A DNA stretch of 5,503 bases from Sulfidibacterium sp964473895 (GTDB lineage Bacteria > Bacteroidota > Bacteroidia > Bacteroidales > F082), in NCBI GenBank assembly GCA_964473895.1, contig CAYYRE010000172.1, forward strand, positions 1-5,503, written 5' to 3'. Both the position numbers and the translations under genes were made by a program. The notes below the pieces were generated by a model. It saw only the letters and a list, made by a program, of their open reading frames with translations. It was not told the origin of the DNA and searched no databases. The number at the start of each line of letters is the position of its first letter. Positions within the stretch are counted from its first letter, which is position 1. Positions 1 through 5,503 of this stretch are shown here, piece after piece.

Positions 1-549
1 CCGGCTTATTTTTTGATTGACCGCGGGACACAGGCCCATTACCGGAAAATGGCGATGTTACTTGACGAACATATTCCGTTAAAAGGACAAAGCGTTCTGG
101 ATGTGGGTTGCGGTACCGGAAGCTGGATCGGTACCCTTAAAACCTACGGTTTGAAAACGGCTGCCGGAGTTGACTTTTCCGCCAAAATGCTCAGGGAAGC
201 GAAAAAAAACCATCCCGATATCCAATGGGTGCAACAAAGCGGTGAATCGCTCTCGGCCTTTGCCGATCATTCCTTTGATATGGTGACTGCCACCTTTGTT
301 TTGCACGGTATGAAGGCTGTCAAACGCGCACGCCTATTAAAAGAAATGCAGCGGGTGGCCCGCCGGTGGGTGGTCATCCACGATTTTTATAAAGGTTCTT
401 CTTTTGGTGTTTGGATGCTCGAAACACTGGAACGAAGCGATTATGTGCAGTTTAAGCACCATTTCAAAGAGGAAATGGCAACCTTTTTCCCTGATACGGA
501 AATTTTGGTTGGGGAAAACGGCAATGCCCTGTACATCGGACATTTATAG
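1..549 (+). CDS. Class I SAM-dependent methyltransferase, 5'-truncated
   Basis: This is a putative S-adenosylmethionine-dependent methyltransferase of the Methyltransf_11/25 (UbiE/MenG-like) type; the substrate cannot be told from sequence. The frame is open from base 1 to the TAG at 547-549, giving 182 visible residues. The SAM-binding motif I, VLDVGCGTGSW, lies at 94-126. The acidic end of strand 2 is GVDFS, with its Asp at 172-174. A motif II/III-like stretch FDMVTATFVLHGM lies at 274-312, followed by a helix and the strand WVVIHDF. A TTG at 13-15 could serve as a start, but the frame continues left of it without a stop, and family members normally carry an N-terminal helical lead-in before motif I. 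I therefore treat the gene as cut by the window edge. It converges on infB with 33 bp between the stop codons and is probably functionally unrelated to that operon. The fold is secure; the substrate is unknown. Confidence 0.85.
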   Translation, partial: PAYFLIDRGTQAHYRKMAMLLDEHIPLKGQSVLDVGCGTGSWIGTLKTYGLKTAAGVDFSAKMLREAKKNHPDIQWVQQSGESLSAFADHSFDMVTATFVLHGMKAVKRARLLKEMQRVARRWVVIHDFYKGSSFGVWMLETLERSDYVQFKHHFKEEMATFFPDTEILVGENGNALYIGHL

Positions 550-582
550 ATGGTTGCGGAATTTATTTTATCCCGAAATGGG

Positions 583-3500
583 TTATTTCTTCCGGAGTAC
601 TTCCACTTCTTCGTAACCTTCGATGATGTCGCCCACTTTAATGTCGTTGAAGTTCTCAATGTTCAATCCACATTCGTATCCGGCCGACACTTCTTTTACA
701 TCTTCTTTAAACCGTTTTAAGGAACCCAGTTTTCCGGTGTACACCACAATGCCGTCGCGAATCAGCCGTATTTTGGTATTACGGGTGATTTTTCCATCCA
801 GCACGTAACAACCGGCAATGGTACCCACCTTGGTGATTTTAAATGTTTCGCGTACTTCCAGATTACAAACAATTTTTTCCTCCATTTTGGGGGCAAGCAT
901 TCCTTCGATGGCTGCTTCAAGCTCTTCGGTGGCTTTGTAAATGACCGAGTAAAGCCGGATGTCGATTTGTTCTTTTTGTGCCAGTTTGCGAGCCTGTGGC
1001 ATGGGACGTACCTGGAAACCAATGATAATGGCATCGGAAGCCGAGGCGAGCAATACATCCGATTCGGTAATGGCGCCCACGGCTTTGTGAATGATGTTGA
1101 CTTTTGTTTCTTCGGTAGAAAGTTTTAGTAAGGCATCGCTGAGTGCTTCCACCGAACCGTCCACATCCCCTTTGACAATAATATTGAGTTCTTTGAAATC
1201 ACCAATGGCAATACGGCGTCCGATTTCATCAAGGGTAATGTGTTTTTGAGAACGCATGGCCTGTTCGCGGATGAGCTGTTGCCTTTTGGTTACTATGGCT
1301 TTGGCCTCTTTTTCGTCCAGCATCACATTGAGTGTGTCGCCGGCCTGGGGGGCCCCGTTTAGTCCGAGCAACAGCACCGGTGTGGAAGGTCCGGCTTGTT
1401 CCACTTTTTCGCTCCGTTCGTTGAAAAGTGCTTTCACATGGCCGAAAACAGGCCCGGCTATGATGATGTCTCCCTTTTTCATGGTACCATCCTGAATCAG
1501 TACGGTAGCTACGTAGCCGCGGCCTTTGTCGAGAGCGGCTTCAATAACAGTTCCTTTACCCGGCTTGTCCGGATTGGCTTTCAGTTCCAGCAGTTCGGCT
1601 TCCAGTAATACCTTTTCCAACAGTTCGTTCACCCCTTGTCCGGTAACGGCCGAAATTTCCTGTGATTGGTACTTGCCGCCCCATTCTTCCACCAGAATGT
1701 TCATGTTGGCCAGTTCTTCTTTAATCTTATTGGGGTTGGCGGTGGGTTTGTCCACTTTGTTAATGGCAAAAACAATGGGCACGCCGGCGGCCTGCGCGTG
1801 GTTAATGGCTTCTTTGGTTTGCGGCATCACGCTGTCGTCGGCGGCGATGACAATAATGGCCACATCGGTTACTTTTGCCCCGCGGGCACGCATGGCGGTA
1901 AAGGCTTCGTGACCGGGAGTATCCAAAAAGGTGATTTTTTTGCCTTCCGGGGTGGTTACTTCGTAGGCCCCTATGTGCTGGGTAATACCGCCGGCTTCCC
2001 CGGCGACCACATTGGTATTCCGGATATAGTCGAGTAATTTGGTTTTTCCGTGGTCCACATGGCCCATCACGGTGACAATGGGGGCACGGGGAACCAGTTT
2101 CGAGGGGTCATCTTCCACTTCTTCCACATCAAGGTTTTCGTGGTCTTCCACATCCACGTATTTTACTTTGTATCCGTATTCTTCTGCCAACAACGAAATG
2201 GTTTCGGCATCCAAACGTTGGTTAATCGAAACGAACAAGCCGATTTGCATACAGGTTTTGATGATCTCGTTCACATTCACGTTCATCATGTTGGCCAGTT
2301 CGTTGGCTGTTACAAATTCGGTAACTTTCAGTATGTTTTGTTCTTCCTGTTGTTTCTTTAGCTCTTCTTCATGGATATGCGAAATGTTGTCGCGTTTTTG
2401 CCTTCTGTATTTCGATGCTTTTGATTTTCCGGTAGGAGCCAGACGGGCCAGTGTTTCTTTGATTTGTTTCTGGATTTCTTCTTCGGTCGGTTCGTGTTTG
2501 ATAACTTTTTTGGCGTTGCCTTTTTTGGGCCCGTGTTTTCCATGGGTCCCTTTGCCTACAGGCTCTCCTTTTTTCCGTGTGTCAATACGGCGTCTTTTCT
2601 TTTTGGAGTGTCCTTCGCCCGAAGAGGAAGCCACCGGTTTTTTCTTCTTTTTTTCCGGCAGGACAATCTTGTCGAGAATTTTTGGACCCGTTAGTTTTTC
2701 TACTTTGGTGGCAATAAAATTGTCCGGTTTTTCCTCTGCAGCCGGTTTGACGGCTTCTTCCGAAGGGGCCGGAACGGCTGCTTGTTTTTCGGCGACAGGA
2801 GGCTTTTGTTCGGTGGCCTGTTTTTCGGGAACGGTTACCGGCTTTTCGGGTGCCTGTTTTTCCGTCCGGGCTTCTTTTTTCTTTTGGGCCTCTTTTTTCC
2901 GTTCGGCTTTGGTTTTCTTTGCCGGACGTGTTTTTTGGTTCAGGCTGTCCAAATCGATTTTGTCAACAATTTTAGGTCCCTGGACCTTGATTTCCTCTTT
3001 TTCCTCTGTCTTTTCTACCTCTTCTTTAGGCTCTACAGGTTCTGATTTTACGACTTCCGGCTCTTTCTTTTCTGCTGCTATTGCTTCTGCCGGTTTTTCT
3101 TCGGGTACCTGTTTTTCAACTGCTGCCTCTGGTTCGGGTATAGTGACTGGCTTTTTTTCTTCTTTTTTTACCGGTTCGGGCTCCGGTTCCGGACGTTTCA
3201 CCGGTTCTTCGGGCGCTGTTTTTTTCACAGTTTGGGGAGCCGGGGCAGGTTTTTCATAAGCCATGCCGGTATTGCCTTTGATGAACAGTTCTTCGGTTTC
3301 AAGCGGTTCTTCTTCCGGAAGCTCATCCTTTTTTTCCTGTTTCAGCTTATCTTCAATGCTGATGGTTTGTTTGCCGACAAATTCAAGGCCTTTTTTATGG
3401 GCTTCTTCCTTTACGGCTTTTTCTGCCTGAAACTCATTCACCAGCAGTTCATACATTTCAGGAGCCAGCTTGGTGTTGGGTGAGCTTTCCATTTTAAAAC

Positions 3501-3594
3501 CTTTCTTTTCAAGGAATTCAATGATGGTATTCATACCGATATTGAATTCCCTAGCGGCTTTACTTAATCGTACTATTTTTTTTGCTCCGGCCAT
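583..3594 (-). CDS. infB: Translation initiation factor IF-2
   Basis: IF-2 is the GTPase that places fMet-tRNA on the 30S subunit and promotes 50S joining. The protein has 1003 residues. Residues 1-55 form an N-terminal IF2_N-like helical module (RLSKAAREFNIG). Residues about 56-420 are a low-complexity Glu/Lys/Pro/Ala linker ending in a very basic stretch (KKKRRRIDTRKK, 331-342). A second IF2_N domain covers about 422-475. The G domain spans about 504-672 with G1 GHVDHGKT (511-518), the G2 region GGITQHIGA (535-543), G3 DTPGH (557-561 region), G4 NKVD (612-615) and G5 SAV (648-650). Domain II, the C1 domain (about 785-890) and the fMet-tRNA-binding C2 domain (about 905-1000) follow, so the protein is complete. 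It is longer than E. coli IF-2 (890 residues), and the extra length is in the linker. The ATG at 3592-3594 fits the conserved N-terminus. It is preceded by A-rich sequence with no Shine-Dalgarno motif, 66 bp after nusA, so it is probably cotranscribed. Confidence 0.98.
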   Translation of the reverse strand: MAGAKKIVRLSKAAREFNIGMNTIIEFLEKKGFKMESSPNTKLAPEMYELLVNEFQAEKAVKEEAHKKGLEFVGKQTISIEDKLKQEKKDELPEEEPLETEELFIKGNTGMAYEKPAPAPQTVKKTAPEEPVKRPEPEPEPVKKEEKKPVTIPEPEAAVEKQVPEEKPAEAIAAEKKEPEVVKSEPVEPKEEVEKTEEKEEIKVQGPKIVDKIDLDSLNQKTRPAKKTKAERKKEAQKKKEARTEKQAPEKPVTVPEKQATEQKPPVAEKQAAVPAPSEEAVKPAAEEKPDNFIATKVEKLTGPKILDKIVLPEKKKKKPVASSSGEGHSKKKRRRIDTRKKGEPVGKGTHGKHGPKKGNAKKVIKHEPTEEEIQKQIKETLARLAPTGKSKASKYRRQKRDNISHIHEEELKKQQEEQNILKVTEFVTANELANMMNVNVNEIIKTCMQIGLFVSINQRLDAETISLLAEEYGYKVKYVDVEDHENLDVEEVEDDPSKLVPRAPIVTVMGHVDHGKTKLLDYIRNTNVVAGEAGGITQHIGAYEVTTPEGKKITFLDTPGHEAFTAMRARGAKVTDVAIIVIAADDSVMPQTKEAINHAQAAGVPIVFAINKVDKPTANPNKIKEELANMNILVEEWGGKYQSQEISAVTGQGVNELLEKVLLEAELLELKANPDKPGKGTVIEAALDKGRGYVATVLIQDGTMKKGDIIIAGPVFGHVKALFNERSEKVEQAGPSTPVLLLGLNGAPQAGDTLNVMLDEKEAKAIVTKRQQLIREQAMRSQKHITLDEIGRRIAIGDFKELNIIVKGDVDGSVEALSDALLKLSTEETKVNIIHKAVGAITESDVLLASASDAIIIGFQVRPMPQARKLAQKEQIDIRLYSVIYKATEELEAAIEGMLAPKMEEKIVCNLEVRETFKITKVGTIAGCYVLDGKITRNTKIRLIRDGIVVYTGKLGSLKRFKEDVKEVSAGYECGLNIENFNDIKVGDIIEGYEEVEVLRKK
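2659..2688 (-). repeat. IF-2 linker motif, copy 2 (GPKILDKIVL)
   Basis: These codons encode IF-2 residues 303-312, GPKILDKIVL. It is the second copy of a ten-residue motif in the otherwise low-complexity linker. A strongly basic tract follows (KKKKK at 315-319, then KKKRRR at 331-336). Eight of ten residues match copy 1, while 9 of 30 bases differ, five of them in codons that stay synonymous. This suggests an old duplication kept at protein level rather than a recent DNA repeat. Confidence 0.7.
2950..2979 (-). repeat. IF-2 linker motif, copy 1 (GPKIVDKIDL)
   Basis: These codons encode IF-2 residues 206-215, GPKIVDKIDL. It is the first of two copies, 97 residues apart. It is followed by DSLNQKTRPAKK and a basic run (KAERKKEAQKKKEAR), so both copies share the pattern of an acidic Glu/Lys/Pro stretch, then the motif, then a basic tract. 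From memory, Bacteroidota IF-2 proteins carry a related KIDLDSLNQ segment here, so copy 1 is probably the ancestral one. Confidence 0.7.
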
Positions 3595-3620
3595 ATGGTT
3601 TGTTCTTTTTGTCTTTTTTA
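3595..3620 (-). promoter_or_regulatory. A-rich, SD-less translation initiation region of infB
   Basis: The 26 bases before the infB ATG read on the minus strand as alternating A-runs broken by single G and C bases, ending ACAAACCAT. No AGGAGG-like sequence is present. Bacteroidota commonly start translation this way, using A-rich unstructured leaders. The start codon lies in the palindrome CCATATGG, which looks incidental. Confidence 0.45.
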
Positions 3621-3660
3621 ATCCTGAAATATATTTTTTGTTGTCCCGGCGGTTATGGTT

Positions 3661-4896
3661 TTATTCAAATTCGGCTTTTAAAATCCGGATCACCTCGCGA
3701 ATGGTTTCTTCTTCGAGGTCGGTACGGTTTACCAGTTCTTCCACATCCAGTTCAAGGACACTTTTTGCCGTATCACATCCGATATTGATCAACTCGTCAA
3801 TGATCCACTGGTCAATTTCATCTGAAAACTCCTGCAGTTTAACATCTTCGGCATCGTTATCGGTATCGCGGTAAACATCAATTTCGTAACCGGTCAGTTG
3901 ACCGGCCAAACGGATGTTGAACCCGCCTTTTCCGATGGCCAGCGAAACCTGGTCGGGACGCATATACACATCGGCGCGATGATTTTCTTCGTCCAAATGA
4001 ATGGAAGTGATTTTGGCCGGTGAGAGTGCCCGTTGGATGAACAAGCTGTCGTTGGTGGTGTAATTAATCACATCGATATTTTCGTTGCGCAGTTCGCGTA
4101 CAATACCGTGGATACGTGATCCTTTCATGCCGACGCAGGCTCCCACCGGATCAATACGGTCGTCGTAAGATTCTACGGCTACCTTGGCACGTTCGCCGGG
4201 AACACGGACAATTTTTTTAATGGTAATGAGCCCATCGTAAATTTCGGGTACTTCCTGCTCGAACAATCTTTCAAGAAAAACGGGTGAGGTACGCGAGAGG
4301 ATGATAACGGGTGAATTGTTCCGCATGTCCACCTTTGAGACCACGGCACGGATGTTATCTCCTTTTTTGAAATAATCCGAAGGGATTTGTTCCGACTTGG
4401 GAAGAATCAGTTCAATGTTTTCGTCATCAAGCAGCAAAATCTCCTTTTTCCATATTTGATACACTTCGGCAGTAACCACCTCACCGACTTTTTCTTTGTA
4501 TTTTTTGTAGATGTTGTCTTTCTCGTAATCCATTACCCGGGCTACCAAAGCCTGCCGGACATTCAGTATCTCGCGACGGCCGAAATCGGAAAGGAATATT
4601 TGTTCCGAAACCTCTTCGCCCACCTCAAAGTCGGGTTCAATTTTAATAGCATCGGAATAGGCAATCTGGGTATTGGGGTTTTCCACGGCACCATCTTCCA
4701 CAATTTCGCGGTTGTGCCATATTTCCAAATCACCGCGGTCAATGTTTACGATCACGTCGAAATTACTCTCTTCACCGTATTTTTTGGCCAGCATACTGTG
4801 GAATACATCTTCGATGATGCGCATCAGGGTTTCCCTGTCGATGTTCTTAAACTCTTTAAATTCCGAAAAGTTTTCGACCAAATTTATGTTATCCAT
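3661..4896 (-). CDS. nusA: Transcription termination/antitermination factor NusA
   Basis: NusA binds RNA polymerase and nascent RNA, promotes pausing and hairpin-dependent termination, and joins antitermination complexes on rRNA operons. The protein has 411 residues. The N-terminal RNA-polymerase-binding domain covers about 1-130, and an S1 domain about 135-200 (KVGEVVTAEV to VVSKVD). The family signature SRTSPVFLERLFEQEVPEI is at 201-219. KH1 carries DPVGACVGMKGSRI (249-262, GxxG loop GMKG) and KH2 carries AIGKGGFNIRLA (320-331, GxxG loop GKGG). A short helical tail, about 360-411 (IGCDTAKSVLELDVEELV), resembles one helix-hairpin-helix/AR-type repeat, whereas E. coli NusA has two. The ATG at 4894-4896 lies 20 bp after the rimP stop, and the gap is almost all A (ACAAAAAACAAAAAAAG) with no Shine-Dalgarno motif. 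It sits centrally in the rimP-nusA-infB operon. In E. coli NusA represses its own operon; whether that holds here is unknown. Confidence 0.98.
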   Translation of the reverse strand: MDNINLVENFSEFKEFKNIDRETLMRIIEDVFHSMLAKKYGEESNFDVIVNIDRGDLEIWHNREIVEDGAVENPNTQIAYSDAIKIEPDFEVGEEVSEQIFLSDFGRREILNVRQALVARVMDYEKDNIYKKYKEKVGEVVTAEVYQIWKKEILLLDDENIELILPKSEQIPSDYFKKGDNIRAVVSKVDMRNNSPVIILSRTSPVFLERLFEQEVPEIYDGLITIKKIVRVPGERAKVAVESYDDRIDPVGACVGMKGSRIHGIVRELRNENIDVINYTTNDSLFIQRALSPAKITSIHLDEENHRADVYMRPDQVSLAIGKGGFNIRLAGQLTGYEIDVYRDTDNDAEDVKLQEFSDEIDQWIIDELINIGCDTAKSVLELDVEELVNRTDLEEETIREVIRILKAEFE

Positions 4897-4916
4897 CTTT
4901 TTTTGTTTTTTGTCAG

Positions 4917-5378
4917 TTAAAATTCTATCACCGCTTTGGCTTGCTGAATCCCACTCATGGGTATGCGAATGGTTTCGCCGGCAACTCTTTTAATGGTTTT
5001 TTTATACTTTTTTTCTTTTTCTTCTTTTAAAACAATGTGGTCAGTTTCCGCCTTCAGCAAAATGCCCTTCTTTTCCGTACCATCGTTCAGTTTTACCCGA
5101 ATCCGTTTGTTCAGGTACTTTTTGTACTGGCGCAACAAGGTAAACGGAAATTCCAGTCCCGATGAAAGCACTTTGAGCTCAAAATCCTCTTTGTCGCGGT
5201 CTAACCGTTGTTCAATATAACGGCTGAGCTCAATACAGTGTTCGATGGTTACTGACGTATCGCTGTCCATTACCACACTGATGGTGTTGTCGGCAGACAC
5301 TTTCACCTGTACGACAAAACGGTCGGTTCCTTCCAGCTGTTGCGCAGCCCACTTTCTTATTTGTTTTTCTTCAATCAT
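4917..5378 (-). CDS. rimP: Ribosome maturation factor RimP
   Basis: RimP assists late assembly of the 30S subunit in the cytoplasm. The protein has 153 residues from the chosen start, normal for the family. Residues 1-80 form the N-terminal alpha/beta domain, ending in the family signature region FELKVLSSGLEFPF (66-79), where the usual proline of SxPGL is Ser. Residues about 82-153 form the C-terminal SH3-like beta barrel (KRIRVKLNDG, then RIPMSGIQQAKAVIEF). The frame also has ATGs at 5415-5417 and 5397-5399, but both fall inside or before a terminator-type hairpin and would add non-conserved residues. The ATG at 5376-5378 (MIEEKQIRKW) gives the usual N-terminus. It is the first protein gene of the operon, 20 bp before nusA. 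No Shine-Dalgarno motif is visible. The hairpin ends four bases upstream of the start. Confidence 0.95.
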   Translation of the reverse strand: MIEEKQIRKWAAQQLEGTDRFVVQVKVSADNTISVVMDSDTSVTIEHCIELSRYIEQRLDRDKEDFELKVLSSGLEFPFTLLRQYKKYLNKRIRVKLNDGTEKKGILLKAETDHIVLKEEKEKKYKKTIKRVAGETIRIPMSGIQQAKAVIEF

Positions 5379-5382
5379 CTGT

Positions 5383-5410
5383 AATAAAAGAGGGGACATC
5401 TGTCCCCTCC
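5383..5410 (-). terminator. Rho-independent terminator-like hairpin after tRNA-Gln, in front of rimP
   Basis: On the minus strand the arms are GAGGGGAC (5402-5409) and GTCCCCTC (5390-5397), a perfect 8-bp GC-rich stem around the loop AGAT. A G-T wobble (5410 with 5389) can extend it. TTTTATT (5389-5383) follows directly. This is the layout of an intrinsic terminator, placed to end the tRNA-Gln transcript 24 bases after the tRNA 3' end. It may instead, or also, act as an attenuator or translation-blocking stem for rimP, because the rimP ATG begins at 5378. Confidence 0.82.
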
Positions 5411-5433
5411 AAATCATTCGCGTTTAACCTCTG

Positions 5434-5503
5434 TTGTCCGACCAGGATTCGAACCTGGACAGGCAGAACCAAAATCTGCAGTGCTGCCATTACACCATCG
5501 GAC
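5434..5503 (-). tRNA. tRNA-Gln (anticodon UUG)
   Basis: The gene folds as a full cloverleaf on the minus strand. The 5' acceptor strand begins at the window edge with GTCCGA and pairs with TCGGACA (5441-5435); the first base, predicted T, lies one base outside. The D arm contains TAATGGCAG. The anticodon stem GCAGA/TCTGC encloses the loop TTTTGGT, giving anticodon TTG (5472-5470), which reads CAA. The T arm is CCAGG-TTCGAAT-CCTGG. The discriminator is A at 5434. The predicted total is 71 nt. CCA is not encoded, since CAG follows the discriminator, so the CCA end must be added by nucleotidyltransferase. The inferred weak U1-A72 pair is typical of tRNA-Gln. It lies just upstream of rimP. Confidence 0.96.

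Noticed and set aside
572..591. Small hairpin CCC-GAAAT-GGG followed by TTATTTCTT, as a terminator for the methyltransferase.
   Set aside because: A three-base-pair stem is too weak to call a terminator.
2039..3259. A 406-codon open frame on the plus strand opposite infB.
   Set aside because: It is rich in Ser and Phe as the complement of the Glu/Lys codons of the IF-2 linker and G-domain start, has no recognisable domain, and lies entirely antisense to a certain gene.
3594..3656. Short direct repeat AAACCATA at both ends of the nusA-infB gap.
   Set aside because: Eight bases in A-rich sequence is within chance expectation, and no further symmetry or element supports a function.
4387..4920. 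A 177-codon plus-strand frame opposite nusA.
   Set aside because: It is antisense to a well-conserved NusA reading frame, has hydrophobic shadow composition and shows no family motif.
5410..5417. Possible Bacteroidota -7 promoter element (ATGATTTG on the minus strand) before rimP.
   Set aside because: Only the TTTG half matches the TAnnTTTG consensus and no TTTG-type -33 element lies at the right distance, so a promoter cannot be supported.
5379..5417. Upstream in-frame ATGs that would lengthen RimP by 7 or 13 residues.
   Set aside because: They run through the terminator hairpin, and the added residues do not look like RimP N-termini; the ATG at 5376-5378 matches family length.

Overview
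The window is a piece of chromosomal housekeeping DNA, most likely from a member of the Bacteroidota, probably order Bacteroidales. The evidence is an IF-2 of about 1000 residues with a long charged N-terminal linker, a NusA of about 411 residues with a single C-terminal AR-like helical domain, A-rich translation starts without Shine-Dalgarno motifs, and a tRNA gene without an encoded CCA end. The order assignment is an inference from protein style and was not checked by a database search.

Layout from left to right. Positions 1-549 (+) hold the 3' part of a class I SAM-dependent methyltransferase whose start lies left of the window. A 33-bp gap (550-582) separates it from a convergent block on the minus strand. 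That block, read right to left, is a tRNA-Gln(UUG) gene (5434 to just past the window edge), an intrinsic-terminator-like hairpin (5383-5410), rimP (4917-5378), nusA (3661-4896) and infB (583-3594). Gaps inside the block are 20 bp (rimP-nusA) and 66 bp (nusA-infB). No stretch over 300 bp lacks a gene.

The rimP-nusA-infB order is one of the most conserved bacterial operons. RimP assists 30S subunit maturation, NusA controls pausing, termination and antitermination of RNA polymerase, and IF-2 delivers initiator tRNA to the 30S subunit. The tRNA gene just upstream recalls the E. coli arrangement, where metY heads the operon. Here the tRNA is glutamine-specific and a strong hairpin with a T-tract sits between it and rimP, ending only four bases before the rimP start codon.

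I found no mobile element, CRISPR array, defence locus or evidently undescribed system. The points most worth a second look are the hairpin that abuts the rimP start, the tRNA-Gln at the head of the operon, and a short motif used twice in the disordered IF-2 linker, each copy followed by a basic tract.
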